A stretch of 64,000 bases of DNA from Botryotinia globosa (GCA_014898425.1 RCSZ01000004.1:2604001-2668000); one strand, 5' to 3'; numbered from the stretch's first letter, positions 11,750 through 25,106 are shown. Made by a program: numbers and translations. Notes: a model not told the origin generated them from the letters alone.

Positions 11750-13158
11750 AAAAACCCCTACGACTCCTCAAAAAGTGACCTCATACGAAAATCTTTCTCC
11801 TTCCAAATCAAGTATTTTTCATTCCCATTCTCCATTGCCATCCCTCAAACACCCGCTCTCTCGGTCCATACATTCGGCACTTATCTTCTCATCTCATCAC
11901 TATCACAAATCTGACATCATACCCCACGTCGCATCACATCACATCATCATGTCACATCACCACTCACACACGTATAAAAATCACCCACAAAGTAATCAAA
12001 TCATTTCATGAATTCATTCTTTTTTCTCTTTTACAAATTATGATGGATTTAACCTCATTCATTTATCATCTCAATCTCATATGATCTTTCCTTTCGCCTC
12101 CCTTCAACCTTTTCACTTTGATTCGAGAGCCTTTTGACTTCTTGACATCATTCCATTCTCTCTCAATTCATGCACGTATGCATTTATTCCCAATCCATTG
12201 CAATCCAGTCTTTATCATCCACCACCTTTCCATTCATGAATTCGCTATGCGGTTTTGCCTCGCCAACGTTCTTCACAATTTCCTCACCAAACAAAACAAA
12301 AAAAGAAATGGCCATCATTTTGTATGCACAAAGAGTATTCCCTCCCCAAATCCCCCAACCCTTTCCGTATATGCCAGGGTTCCCCGTTCCATTCACCCGC
12401 CCAATAACAAATAAACTTTTATGGTCCTCGACTCATCCTCTTGCTTTCTGCTACCACTTCAGTCCATGCGAGCGATATAATAACCAAAGGATCAATCATT
12501 TTCATCATTTCTCATTCGAGACAGTGAAAGTGATCATCTCTTTGGTATTCCCCAATCAAACGATTGGTGAAAAAACAATTTACCGACCAAATTCCCCAAG
12601 CAAATAAACTCCAAAGTCTAAGATAACCGGGTCCATCCGAAAGATTAGAACAGACCAAGACCAATGTGAACCAGTAGTAGTAGGTAGCAGCGCATCGAAA
12701 ATAAAGGACATGCAAGAAACGAGAGAGAGAAAAAAAAGAAAAAAAAAAAAAAAAAAAAAAAACGCATCCACCCAATGAAAAAATAGGAACGCTAAAAAGT
12801 ACACAAGCAAAATGGTAAAGCAAGAGGATCATAAAAATATGATCCTCCTTCCCTTCATCCGCATGCTGCCCAAATATCTCCCTTTGCAAAAATGCTAAAC
12901 AAATATGAATTGAGAAGGTCGTATTCGCAAGGAGAGAGAGATATCAACAGTCGAGAGGGGGAAAATTTGTAATTGTTACAAAAGAATCACAACTCAATAA
13001 AGAGGTGATTCGATTGATCCATCAATGATACAGTCAAAAAGTATCTTGGGAAAGAATTAGATTTTCGTTTCATGATCAGAATTCTCATGATCGTCATCAT
13101 AGAGAGGGCATTTTATCGTTTTATTGATTCTGTGACTTGAATCACCATGGAAGGTTGT
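11750..13158. other. Downstream flank of the phosphatase-subunit gene, no gene
   Basis: Composition becomes normal here. The stretch includes a poly(A) run on the plus strand (about 12739-12761). It may hold the 3' UTR and terminator of the minus-strand gene ending at 13159. Short open frames on both strands overlap one another and show no domain. Confidence 0.5.
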
Positions 13159-15551
13159 TCAACCTCGAATAGCTGTTGCGGCATGAGCGTCGTTGAAAGA
13201 AAAACCACCATGCATGTGGTAAGGATACATCGAAGACGTACCCGAAACAAAGCCTGTCATAGGAGCAGGCGATGTAGAACGAGTACCTTGCGGGCTTACT
13301 CCAGATGACTGAGGCGAAGGTCGCCTGTCAATGTGTGCCATGGTGATTGGTGAGTTACTCGCAGTAGACTCGGCAGAACCAAAGAGGTAACCTTCATCAT
13401 TGTTTCCATCATATTGACCGGACCGCGCAGTACCATCCTTCAATTGCGGCGAGTTCTTCACCGACCCAAACTATAATACAATATTCAATTAGCTTCAATC
13501 CTTTAGTTGGCCCAGTGGTGTTCGTTGGTACGTACGAAGCAATACTTGTCGAGAAGTTCATTGTATGATTGTGATGCCAGCACAGGCTTCTCAGTACCAA
13601 CGGGTCTTGGGGAATCTGTTCCACTGCTGTTTGTCTTTACCAAAGGTAAAGGCTTGGATGGGGTGGTATTGTTAAAAGTCTTTGGAGCTTGCACTGAACG
13701 TGGTGATACTTGTTCATCGTGATCAATAAACTTTCTCGGTTCACTTATTGGTGCAGGTCTCTTGGACTTCATGGTAATACCACTCCTATCACCGAGGGAA
13801 GAGTTGGCAGCACTAATGGCAGCATCAAGTGAAGCACCGAAGTCGTATCTGTGACCAAAAGCTTGACCGCCAGCTGCGTTCGTGTTTACGGGTGCACGTC
13901 GGCTGCGGTTGTCAGATGCCAAGGTGACGGCAGATTTGACTCCCTTCAATCTTACGGTATTTGAATCTCCAAGGTAATCTGCGACAGGCAGTTTGAAGTT
14001 GGTGCTCAAATATTTCGAATCAAAGTCATTCGAGAAGTCGTCAAAGGTTGGCGTCTTCTTTGCCGAAGCTGGCGGCGACTTCTTGTTGCTTCTCGGTAAC
14101 GAGTTGGCTGATCTCGATGCCGCTCCTGGGGAGCCTCTCTTGCCATTTTGTGGCTTTGCCTTCTTGCGGAAATCAATCTGGAAGTTGGTAGCGTTGTTGT
14201 TGTCCCAGTACTCGACACCGTTGACACAATACTTTACACAAAAGAACATGGTCTTTGCTTCAAGGTTTGCTTGGTCAGCAAGTTTGATGTTGAAGTTGAA
14301 ACGATCACATCCGTCATGGTGTTTGGGTTGACGGATGTCATTGTTGTATTCAGCAACGACTTCCGATGTGGTCTTCCAGTAATCCAAAGTAAATCTCGCA
14401 ACCACCATCTTGTTGAAAGCCAAGTTGGTAACCGCGACGGTTCCGATCAAGTTCTTGTTGTCGGCCGACAAGAAGACTCTCTCAACTCTGATGGGCATGG
14501 CAGCTCTTTGTGGGGTCATGGGAGGAAAGTTAGAGATGACAATCTCCCACTCGAATGGTGGTCCTCGGTTGTTGGAGTCCTCATCATGACCGAAGGGGAA
14601 TTCGGAATCACTTTCGTATGCCTCCACAGGCGAGGAGCCCGCACTGACAGCGAGAGGTCGATCGACTTGAAGGAAGTGACGGACATGTTCAAGATGTGAA
14701 TCAAAGTGAACAGCCTTGGAGAATGTAGGTGTACCCGGCATGGATGATGGACGTCTTCTAGCAGAAGATGGTCGAAGAGCTGGTCGAACGAGTTCTCCGG
14801 ATTTCTTCCTCAGCATCTGAGGTTTCCTTCTGATCATGGCTTCTTCATCTTCACTCATTTCATCATCCGATCCTGTGGTGGGTGTTTCGGGTGCTGACTG
14901 GTTGTTGGGGTTGTTTCTCAAGTCGAGGAAGACTGTTTCGGTGCTCGATCTTTGATGTTGAAGCTTCCTAGGCGGTTGAGTGGTTTCGATGTGTTCCGAC
15001 GTTGGCTTGTCTTTCAGATTCTTCGTGTCCTTGATGGGTAGAAGTGATATAGCTTGCGTCAACTTTTGAATCTCCGACGATGCTCTCTTGGGTGAGCTCT
15101 CTCGGTGTTGTTCGATAACTCTGATGGCAGCTTGCAACTCCTCGAGGTTCTCCAGCGTCCTCCCTCTCAACCCATTATCCTCTTCATCAGAGTTCTGGGT
15201 TGAGTCTGGTGGCGACATGACTACTCCGATAGGCATCTTGGTTTCGTCCGTTACAGGTGGGGGTGATTTGCGAAGACTGCTCGAGGCAATCAAGCTGCTA
15301 TTTGTATCATGGCTGAGACCCTTCTCCCCATCTGCTGTACCAGGCGGGGTTGGCTCGAGTGTTGGTGCGAAAGCTGTCGACTTAACCGAAGGAGTACGTC
15401 TGTGTCTCGTCAGGTAGGAAGTGGATCTGGGCAACTCTGGTCGGGGAGATGGGGTTGGGTGGTTGAGTTGATATGAGGAGCGTCGCGAGACGGCAGGGGA
15501 GTGAGTGGTAGAGGTGGCAGGAGACCGTTGGGAAGGTGGAGTGTAAGGCAT
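13159..15551 (-). CDS. Glycogen-targeting PP1 regulatory subunit, CBM21 domain (Gac1-like)
   Basis: Two exons, 13536-15551 and 13159-13470, are joined across a 65-bp intron with donor GTACGT, a GCTAAT branch-like site and acceptor TATAG. Both exons are in frame, giving 775 residues. Without splicing the first frame would stop shortly after 13536. Residues 1-275 are Ser/Pro-rich and low complexity. A KAVHF motif at about 279-283 fits the RVxF-type docking site for protein phosphatase 1. Residues about 333-463 form a CBM21 starch/glycogen-binding domain, ending with the typical WDNNN box (about 449-453). The tail is Ser/Pro-rich and disordered-looking. By family knowledge it brings PP1 to glycogen to control glycogen synthase, acting in the cytosol. 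The start is the first ATG of the frame. A TGTAG acceptor-like site lies right before it, so a 5' UTR intron is likely. Composition is normal and the gene looks intact. Confidence 0.9.
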
Positions 15552-16883
15552 CCTACAACGTGTAAAGATTTGTTGGACCGCCTTGATTTCGTTCTGATCT
15601 TGCTCTGACAAGATATTGGATCGGGTTGGTAGCTAAGGAAAAAGACTAAAAAAAACTATTCGACTGAGAGATGTGAAGGGGTGTGTGTCGAAGGTCGCAA
15701 TCCTAGCTTCTGCTTATCATTAAGTAGTGACAAGTAATTCCAATGGACGCTTAACAATTGTGGACTGTCGGGTTGGGGCAAAGTAATGGTCAGCTACATT
15801 CTCACTCTTGCATGAGCGGAGGGAAGGAAGAAAAAAAAGAGGATATTGAAGAAACGTGGTAGGAATGTATGGATGAAGTGGAGAGAGTGCATGTGTCATG
15901 TAGGTAATTTTTTCTTCGCAGAGAGATTTGATGCAATCGAACTGGTACTACTGCGTGGTGATGTTGTTGTTGTTGTTGATGATATAGGTAGGATATGATA
16001 TGGGAAGGGAGGGGAGGGGGAATTTTAATTATTATTTAAAATGTGAACTTACATGTTAGAAAATGGGATTATTTTCTTCAATACCCCAGAATGCCCCCCC
16101 TCAAGAAAAAGAATACCTCCGTCCGGGATTGTGATGTGAAAAGGATCCGATAAGAAAGAACAAATGCGTATTCCAGCTATTTCGTTCTTGTTTCAATCTG
16201 ATGAAAAGAATCTGAAAAGAATGATGGAAGCAACTACTCGAGAAGCTTTTCGTTCTGTTCTCTCTTCCTCCCAAAATGATGCGGAAGATGGGAAGGGTTT
16301 TATTGATTGCGTCGATAGAAAATTGTCCGGTTTCGGTTCGTAATCCAAGTAAAGTCAGTCTCGATAAGGAAAGCGGCGAAGCTTTGATTTGGAGGCGTTA
16401 AAAGTTTATTCACTGAGTGTCTCGAATTGAGATGTTGGGTGGCTGTAGGTAATGTGTAAATCTTCGACCACCGTCTCAGATGTGAAAAGTCTCAAATTCG
16501 TCAAATTCGTCAAATTCGATTGTGCCTTGGATCAATCTGTTTGTTTCTCGATGTGAAGAGGTGGTGGTTGATGTTGATGGTGATGGTGATGTTGTTGTTG
16601 TTGTTGAATGCAGTTGGAAAGTGGTGTGCTTTTGTGGTATGGGGTGATTGATATTTGAGTAGGGACGGGAAGTAGGGTTATGCGGTGATTAATTGTATGC
16701 AGAAGAATACGAACGAATGAATGAATGAGAGAATCAATCAATCAATCAATCAATCCAATCAAGCAAATAGCAAATTGATTATTCGATGATTCATTCAAAC
16801 TTCTTCGTCTTTTCTTCTTCTTGCTTTCTTGCTTTTCCCTTTGTTCCGATTGTATTCGTGTGGATCTCCCTCTGGCTCTCTTG

Positions 16884-16887
<4 letters not shown>

Positions 16888-16936
<49 letters not shown>
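16888..16936. repeat. (CT)n microsatellite
   Basis: About 24 uninterrupted CT dinucleotides. Confidence 0.95.
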
Positions 16937-16938
<2 letters not shown>

Positions 16939-17479
16939 GAAAAGGAAATTAAAATAAAACACGGGAGACGGATTTAATTGATTGATTCCTGGAGCGAATA
17001 CAGAAGGTGGAATCCTCAAAGTTCAGTTGGTGGGTGATGATGATGTTGTTGTTGTTGATAATGGTTGGAGGAAGGAAATAGATAGATAATTGCAAGTAGG
17101 TAGGATGATGGTCTATCTCGTCGAAAAGGCTGGCGTTGGCCTAGATTTGAAATTTATGGATGGGTGGATAGATTGCGTTAGATATCAGGTAGGTTGGTGG
17201 ATGGTGGATGGTGGATGGTGGGTGGTGGGTGAAGGATGAAGGGTGATGAGTGGGTGAAGGGTGGGAATATATATACGTGTGGTGTATATGTATATATATG
17301 TATGTAGGTAGGTATATATATATGTGTGTGTGAGTGTGGAGAGGATAAAATGGATGGATGGGTGGATGGGTGGATGGATCGATGGATCGATGGATCGATG
17401 GATGGCGTGGGAGTGGTAACTGAATTGGATGAGAGGAGAGACTAAGTTTAGTCAAGACAAGTAGACAAGTAGACAAGTA

Positions 17480-17565
17480 GACAACCAGACAAGTTACAAC
17501 CAGACAAGTTACAACCAGACAAGTTACAACCAGACAAGTTACAACCAGACAAGTTACAACCAGAT
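17480..17565. repeat. 15-bp tandem repeat (AAGTTACAACCAGAC)n
   Basis: About five to six near-identical copies, followed by shorter CCAGATACCACAGA and AGACTAA repeats to about 17620. Confidence 0.9.
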
Positions 17566-17695
17566 ACCACAGACCAGATACCAGATACCACAGACTAAAG
17601 ACTAAAGACTAAAGACCAGGTTTGTGAAAATAAAATAAAAAGGCCAGTAGAGAGAGGAAGCTAATCAATCACCTTGACCACTTAAGCATTGAAGG

Positions 17696-17727
17696 AGAGG
17701 AGGAGGAGGAGGAGGAGGAGGAGGAGT
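17696..17727. repeat. (GGA)n microsatellite
   Basis: About ten GGA trinucleotides. Confidence 0.95.
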
Positions 17728-18667
17728 AGTACGGCAAGCAGGTTGGCTGGCAGGTTGGTTGATTGGCTGCTGATTGGCTGATTGGCTGGCTGGCTGGCTG
17801 GCTGGCTCGCTGGGCTGTAAAAAATAATCAGAAGAAAGTCAAAAAATGTTTGTTGAATCAAGATCCCAGCGAGCCGAAACCTTGAACTTGAAGTCGAACT
17901 TGAAGTGGGTGGGTGGCTAATAAGGTGGTAGACTAGATGGATGTGATGTTGGCGGAGCGGATTGGATTGGATTGGATTGGATTGGATTGGATTGGCGGGT
18001 CAAGGTCAAGCAAGGTTATGATGATTTTACTTGCTTGGCTTGGTTTAGACGGAGATGAATTGTTTTTTAATTGATTTTATTTTTCTTTTTATTTTTATCT
18101 TTATCTTTATTGTTGTATTTATTGTGGTTTTATTTTGATTGTTATTGTTATTTTTATCTTCATCTTTATGAATGCATAGATGGATACTCATCTACAGGTA
18201 CTATAGATACTATTAATATGCCCCAGTCTGGAATTAGTATAGATGGAAAGAGAGGAGGGAAGGAAAGAGGGGGGTAGGTAGGATAAAATGGATGAATATG
18301 ATTACTAGTATTGGTTGGTATTAATATTATATTGGTATGGTATTTATTATATTATATTATATTATAAAAATAAAATAAAATAAAATAAAAGGGTGGAATT
18401 CTTTTAATGCTTGACGCTTGACGCTTGCTTAATGCTAGATGCTTCATGCTTGATGCTTGACACGATATATATGGGGGTTGAAACTTGAATGGGATATGAC
18501 TTTGTACAATTGGATCTGGAGAGTTTCGAGAGCTTTGATTTTGTTGGTGTTGTGTTGACAGTGTTGTGCACTGATATTGGATACTTTCTTGGTCGAGGAA
18601 CTATTTTGATAAGAGTAAGAGATATACGGACGTACGGACGGACGTACATACTTCTGTCATACTATTT

Positions 18668-18733
18668 CAGCAATATCCTCTATCCTCTATCCTCTATCCT
18701 CTATTCTCTATTCTCTATCCTCTATCCTCTATC
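18668..18733. repeat. 7-bp tandem repeat (TATCCTC)n
   Basis: About nine copies, with two variants reading TATTCTC. Confidence 0.9.
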
Positions 18734-19195
18734 CCATGAATCCCATCCCATCCCATCCCGTCTCATCTCTTTCATTCGTCACATTTTGACTTTATCTATC
18801 AGGAGCATTGATATCTTGGCCATCATGTCACACTCCACTTAATCAGCAATGCCTCGTCCAAATCAAATACAGTAGTACGAGACTACGAGTGCAGTGCGGC
18901 AAGCGGATGGATTCAAGGTAGGTAGCTACCTATCAATCCCAATATCAACATCAAACTCCTTATGGAAATGAGAGAGGGGAGGGGCATGGAAGATGAGGGC
19001 ATGGAAGATGACCCTCCCTAGATCCATCTCTCCAACTTTTTTGACGCCGACTACTCCGTAGAACTTTGGAGCAAGCAAGCGAGCGAGCATTTTATCGCCC
19101 ATGAATATGTGGTTCCCATCCATGAACAAATACAATGGACAGAGAGTACTTTGTATGAACTTTGTTCCAAAGGATATGTAAGATGTATGTATGGA

Positions 19196-19278
19196 CTGCG
19201 TATGTATGTATATGTATATGTGTATGTATATGTGTATGTATGTATATATGTATGTATGTATGTATATGTATGTATGCT
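19196..19278. repeat. (TATG/TATA)-type microsatellite
   Basis: A mixed TATGTA and TGTATG repeat of about 80 bp. Confidence 0.85.
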
Positions 19279-19346
19279 ACATCAATTAATGTACGATGTT
19301 TATGATCACCACCACTTCCCATCCATTGTCGACGAACCCAACCCTA

Positions 19347-19435
19347 CCCTACCTACCTACCTACCTACCTACCTACCTACCTACCTACCTACCTACCTAC
19401 CTACCTACCTACCTACCTACCTACCTACCTACCTA
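19347..19435. repeat. (CCTA)n microsatellite
   Basis: About 22 nearly perfect CCTA tetranucleotides. It is not the fungal telomere repeat, which is TTAGGG/CCCTAA. Confidence 0.95.
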
Positions 19436-19507
19436 AACATCTTGCGAAACTCAGTCAAACACAACCAAGTCCATCTATCCATCCAATCCTCAATCCTCAA
19501 TTCTCAA

Positions 19508-19550
19508 TCCAAACAACAACACCAACACCAACACCACCACCAACACCACC

Positions 19551-19581
<31 letters not shown>

Positions 19582-19582
19582 A
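19508..19582. repeat. (CAA/CAC/CAT)n trinucleotide array
   Basis: A run of CAA, CAC and then CAT triplets. It reads as Gln/His if translated, but no protein context surrounds it. Confidence 0.9.
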
Positions 19583-20799
19583 CCATCCAAAATCATCGCC
19601 ACGATCAATCCCTCCTTTCCCTTCCACCCCCCAAATCCCCACATGCAAAAGTAACCCTCATAGACAAAAGTATCTCTACCCAAACTACTGTATGAAAACC
19701 ACTGTTCTGTCACTCACTCATTGGATCAATCCTGTCCCTTTCCATGCGCGAAAGAGGATATCTCGACTCCATTCGAAGAGTTGGCAAAAAGAGGAGAATG
19801 CCTGATGAAGTAGGTAGATGGGGAGGGATCCATTCTCCCTCGCAACCCAAATTCATCATCCTCTTCATCTATCTCAAGTTCTCAACACCCATCCATCTAT
19901 CAGTTGATAAACACCTCTCATTTCTCATTTCTGATACCGTTATCCATATTTCACTCATCCATCTCGTCATTACAAATCATGTAGTAATCAATCAATCACA
20001 TTACATCACCCAAACCCATCCATCGGTCTCGGTCAACCCCAATATATCTCCGTGGTCTCCTCCAAGCCCCATCACATCCATCACATCACAACCTCCACTA
20101 CCTAGATCACAAAAAACATGAAAAAAAACATGTAAAAAACATAAAAAACATAAAAAAACACATAATGAAACATACATACATACTCTCAAACCATTTCAAT
20201 AGAAATAGAAATATAAACTTTTCATCTGTCTGTCTATCTTTACAGAATACATACAGGCCCCAGAATATAGAAGACACACATGCATATCGATACTGTACTT
20301 CCCTCCTTCCCTACCATCTATCCATCTATCCATCCAATCCAATCCAAAATAAAACATTCCAAACCTCTAAACCCAAACCCGAATTCTGAAATCCAAAAAA
20401 GACGAACTATAATATATATCTATACCCTACCTACCTAACCTTTCTATAATGGTCTAGAAAAAGAAAAGAATGAATAGAATAAAATAGAAACTCCTCCTCT
20501 TTCTCCCTTTCTCCCTTTCTATCTTCAATATCGAATTTGTCTATATATATGTGTCAAATATTAATCAACTATATATATATATATATAAATTTATCCATAA
20601 AACCTGTAATTATAATTATCAAGAGGATTTTCGATTTTTCAATGTCTCTTTTCTTCATCTCTTCTTTTTTCCTGTCCTTTTCTGTTTGTTCTCGTACTTT
20701 AATATCCTATTCAATCCATCCATCACTCATCATCAAGAACCTCCCTCCTCAAAAATCTACCACCCTTCATCTATCCATCCAACCATCAATCTTCTCTCC

Positions 20800-20860
20800 C
20801 AAATCCCTCTTCCCTCTTCCCTCCTCCCTCTTCCCTCCTCCCTCCTCCCTCCTCCCCATC
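20800..20860. repeat. CTTCCCTCC-type pyrimidine repeat
   Basis: A short C/T-only array of CCCTCTT and CCCTCCT units. Confidence 0.8.
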
Positions 20861-21200
20861 ACTCACTCACTCAATCAAATCACTCAACCACAACCACAAC
20901 CCCAAAACCTCCCCCAAGCATCCCCGACTTCATTCCCTGTCACACCCCCAGCTCATGCATAACAAATCCCTGATTTTCGTATCCCATCATGGCTTATTTT
21001 TGCTGCTTGGCATGTAGAGGGATGGATGGGAATCATGGGATGGATAGGGTAGATACTCGCAGGGAAACTTTGCGATATCAATAGTTTTTTGCTTTGGGGA
21101 GGGGGGAGGGGAATGTGAGTTATGTAACGCTGTGTTTGGAGGGGTATGGGTTACCGTTTGATAGCTAGGTAGGTTACGGTGTTGGAGTATACCATTCATC

Positions 21201-22857
21201 ATAATTGATATATCTATTTATATCTTTATATATTACATATATCTTGAGAAAAATCCTTATTTCCCTTCCTCTCTTTGATGAATCTTGATTTGATTTGATT
21301 TTGATAAAATAATAATTTGTATTTCATAGCGTTATCTTCTTCTCTTTACTTTTCAATTTTAAAAATATATCAAATTTATATGATTAAAATTCAATCATAG
21401 TTTATTAATATATAATCTTCGAAATCCTCCAATTCCTTAAATCCAGAAGATTTGGAGAATATTTAAAATGATTTGAAAATTCGAGAATCTGAAAAATTTA
21501 GAAAATCCGAAAAATAATCCAAGCATAGTTTGAAATCCTAGAAAATGATGAATAATATAAAGCTTCATTAACTTTTTATAAAATCCTAGAAATCTAAAAG
21601 AAATCCTAGAAATCCATAAGATGATAAGATATTTTAAATATAATTTGAAAATAATTTATTTGTATATTTGTATTTATTTATCAAATAAAATAATTCTAGT
21701 AGAATATTATTTTATTTTTTAACCAGGTATCAATACACTATTCGATATCATTAGCTTTAATTAATAAATCTACATTATTTATAAAATAATTAATTAAACA
21801 TTTCTTTATGTAAAAGATTTCAGATGTTATGAAGGCTTTACTTTTTCATAGAATTTATAAAATAAGAGTAGTATTAGTATTTCATAGGTATTTTTTTCTT
21901 TTTACAAAAGATTCGAGGTATTATAAGAAATATATCTTTTTAATATTATTAAATAAATATTATTTAAAATAGAATTTTATTTTGTAAACAAACTTTCTTT
22001 TTCTTTTTTCTATTTATTTAATCTATTTTCGAAAGAATATTAAAAATATATTAAAGAGACATTTAATAAATATTTAAAAATATTTATGTTAAAAAATAAC
22101 TTTTTAGCTTTTAATTTGATTTTATAAACAAATAGCGATTATCTTAATTTAGATATTATTAATTATATATTAATAGTGTATTATGAATATATTATCCTCT
22201 AAATAGATTTGATATTTTTGATATTTTTAAAGTTATTCTGAAAATTAGTTGATAGTTTATTTCAAGAGATTAAATAAGAAGAATTATTAGAATTGATATA
22301 AAGTAATAATTAATATAAAATATAGCTATGGATCTATCATAAGACTTTTCATTACTTCCTTCAAACCCTCTTTTTGAAACTATATATGCATGAAAATTCT
22401 TCAGCATTGGAATAATGGTTGGCCCGAACCGACTAATGCCCGTAACAATCTCTACCACAGAACCCGAGGTCCCGAGTTCCCGCGCTGTAAGGTCATCTTT
22501 ACGGAGATTGATTGAATAGACTTTTTCATTCTCTTTCTTCTTTCTACAATAGGTAGCTAGATAGATATTTCATCACCTCACCACCTCACACCCCCTTTCT
22601 CACGCAAACTCAAACTCAAACTCAATTCCATCATCCATGAACATCCATCCATGGATACCCTCACTCGGAAACTTCGGGTTTGAGATTCCATGAGAATCAT
22701 GGGATGGAGGGGTGGGTGGATGAGTAATAAATAGGTAGGCGGTTAGTTGGTTAGTTACCTACCTAGTAGGAAAATCATGATCAGAATGAGAGTAAAACAC
22801 GAAACAGAAATACGAGGGCCCAGGTCCGTGTATAAATCTTCCACACCAAAATTCATC
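21201..22857. other. AT-rich block, then mixed DNA; no gene
   Basis: Positions about 21200-22330 are AT-rich with no usable frame, as in the first RIP block. Positions 22340-22857 have near-normal composition and no recognisable gene. The segment ends with TA (22858-22859), the target site of the next element. Confidence 0.6.
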
Positions 22858-22859
22858 TA

Positions 22860-24924
22860 CAGCAAAACCTCTCTATAAGGATACCGGTTTTTATCATCAT
22901 TTTTAAGGATATATAGAATTATCCTTATATAGAGGTTTATAAATAAAAATAATAATTAATAACTAAAATAAGAGTCTAATAAATACTATTGGGCAGTATA
23001 AAGCTTTCTATATAATACTTCCTTTCTAGTTTTTTTCAAAAGCCTTTTAAAATCAATATCATTGTTGCTCCCTTGAAGTTCGAATAGATTTAGCTTTTCT
23101 AATACTTTTATAACTTCTTTATATAATATACATATAAAAGGCTTTTGATTTTCAATATCACTTTCAATCTCTCTTTCAATTATATTATAAGTTACTACTA
23201 ACTTTTCAATAATATCACTCTCATTATAATCCTTAATACATTTCCTTTCAAAATAAATAAATTTGTTTATAAATATCAAATTGTTATAAAATTCAATATG
23301 TTTTTGAAGAAATTATTATATTTCAATAACTTAATCTTCCTTTTTCTTTTATAGAGCTATATATTCAGGATTATCCTCTCCATCGGCATTATTATCTTCA
23401 ATATATTTCTTTATTAATATCGATTTAAATTAACATATCTATATCGTATTAGTTTTTATATTATTCCAAGCCTTTTTAATCTATTATACAATATATAAAA
23501 AATTGATGGTTTTATTCGGAATTTTCCCCTTTTCAAATTGTATAAGTATATAATTCACCCAGAAATATTGATATTGAGTTTTAAATTATATAATAATACT
23601 TTGATCAAAAGGTTATTATTTAAAAATAGTATTTTTAAATAGCCAGCATATTTCAATATATATAAATTGATTTAAAAATTAATGAATAATTGAAATGTAT
23701 ATATTGAAATTATTCATTATAAATAGAATCTTGTAATCTTTATATATAAATTTGATATTCAATTTTATCAAATAATCAGTTATAATTTAAGTAGTTATTT
23801 ATTTAATTATATTCAAATAGTATTTGATCTTTAAACGATATTTATTAATATATTTAAAATATTAGGGATTATTGGATTTTATAATCATTAATGAAACTAT
23901 TTTTTCATTTCTATTTGTATTATATATAAAAGCAATTGTAATTTAATCTTTATATAGTTTTCCATCAGATTATTATTTAATTGCAAGTATATATGTAGAG
24001 AATAGTTTCTATTATAGGTTGATTTCATTTATATTGAAGATATTCCTAAATTTAAACTTTTTGTAATATATTCTATAATACTCCATTTGTATAAAAGATT
24101 CAGTAGAATTCATTTCTATATTTATTATCTCCCTATATATAATATATTCAATAATATAATATTATCACTTAAAACTATCAAATCAATTATTATTCTATTT
24201 AGAGGAAACAAGATCTTTATATTAAAAAAACAATTTTTAGAACTTTTTTGCTTTCTTTTTAAATATATCTTTTATAACTATAATATATAGTTTCTATACA
24301 TATTATTATTATTTATATAAAATGTAATTATATACAAGATAGTTAGCAGATATTCTATACTTAATAATAAAATATCAATTCTTATAAGAATCAAAATCAA
24401 AGTATTTATATATAAAACTAAATATAATAAAATATTATCTTTATATAAAAAATCGTTTTGTTTTTTGTTTAAAACAAATAATGAAATCTTTTTGATTTTC
24501 TTCTTTAATGATTCATATTCAATACAATTGTCAATATTCTACATTATTTATTATAAATCTTTTTTAAAGGATTGATCAAAGAAGATTCGTAATAAATATT
24601 ATATTCAAAATTATTTAAATAATTATAATATTGATATTGATATTATTAAATAAATAATAAATTGAAAGAAAAAAGTTAATAAAATTGAATATAAATATTA
24701 AGAATACTAAAAAAAAAAAAGAGAAAATGAAATCAAAACAAGCTATCTGATTAATACATTTAGAATACATATAATCTTGGGATTAAAAAAAATAAGGATA
24801 TCCTTATTAAAAAGGTTTTAAGGATATAGGCCTTTTTTAAACCTAAAAATTTTTGGGATCAAAAAGAAATAAGGATAATAGAGGTTATCCTTATAGAGGG
24901 GATCCTTATAGAGAGGTTTTGCTA
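22860..24924 (-). mobile_element. pogo/jerky-type (Tc1/mariner superfamily) DNA transposon, RIP-inactivated
   Basis: This 2,065-bp element has terminal inverted repeats beginning CAGCAAAACCTCTCTATAAG on the left (22860 onward). Their complement at the right ends at 24924, where the last base is A instead of the expected G. TA dinucleotides at 22858-22859 and 24925-24926 form the target duplication typical of this superfamily. Extra copies of the TATAAGGAT motif lie just inside both ends. The minus strand carries a broken DDE transposase (next entry). Length, TIRs, TA target and protein traces all fit a Fot/pogo-like element. Confidence 0.9.
22986..24030 (-). pseudogene. DDE transposase relic (pogo/jerky family)
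   Basis: Minus-strand reading around 23860-24020 contains SDGKLYKD, then a stop, then IT, then EKIVSLMI and KSNNP. This is the order of the first half of DDE_1 transposase cores. Around 23520-23660 the reading fits the region after the second catalytic aspartate (a long aromatic-rich segment, then KGE and PNKT). A 97-codon open stretch at 22986-23279 is the C-terminus. Stops fall where CAA or CGA codons would be expected, fitting C-to-T mutation. No complete frame survives, so it cannot produce transposase. Confidence 0.8.
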
Positions 24925-25106
24925 TACTTTAGAATTCAATATTAAATTAAATTAATATCATTATATTTTCGAAATTTTGAATGATAATAAAGTTTAATAA
25001 AAATTAATAAAAAATGTTATAATATAGTTTTTGATTTTTTATCAAAGGTTTTGATTAGTTTAAAATATATAATATTTTAATCATATTTAAAATTATTATA
25101 AGAAAT

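Larger units (their letters stand above)
15552..21200. other. Gene-free, microsatellite-rich intergenic region
   Basis: About 5.6 kb upstream of the phosphatase-subunit gene without a convincing coding region. Its near part (15552-16500) should hold that gene's promoter and 5' UTR. The rest is crowded with simple repeats, listed separately where long. Other short ones are TG/TTG runs at 16560-16610, GGATGGAT-type repeats at 17340-17405, CTGG at about 17777-17810 and ATTGG at about 17962-17995. Open frames here translate simple repeats and show no family features. Confidence 0.65.

Noticed and set aside
11494..11771. Three overlapping Gly/Glu/Arg-rich minus-strand frames
   Set aside because: These are the other strand of the same pyrimidine tract. 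All three frames are open, which shows composition and not coding.
13993..14699. Long plus-strand frames of 112 and 183 codons
   Set aside because: They lie opposite the CBM21 domain of the phosphatase-subunit gene and have no features of their own.
17141..17476. A 111-codon minus-strand frame rich in His, Pro and Ser
   Set aside because: It is a translation of GGATGG and GTATAT simple repeats.
19347..19435. A telomere-like CCTA repeat
   Set aside because: The unit is a 4-bp CCTA, not the 6-bp CCCTAA of filamentous fungi, and it is internal.
19109..19654. A 181-codon plus-strand frame with Tyr/Val, Leu-Pro-Thr and Gln/His runs
   Set aside because: It crosses three different microsatellites and has no protein-like segment between them.
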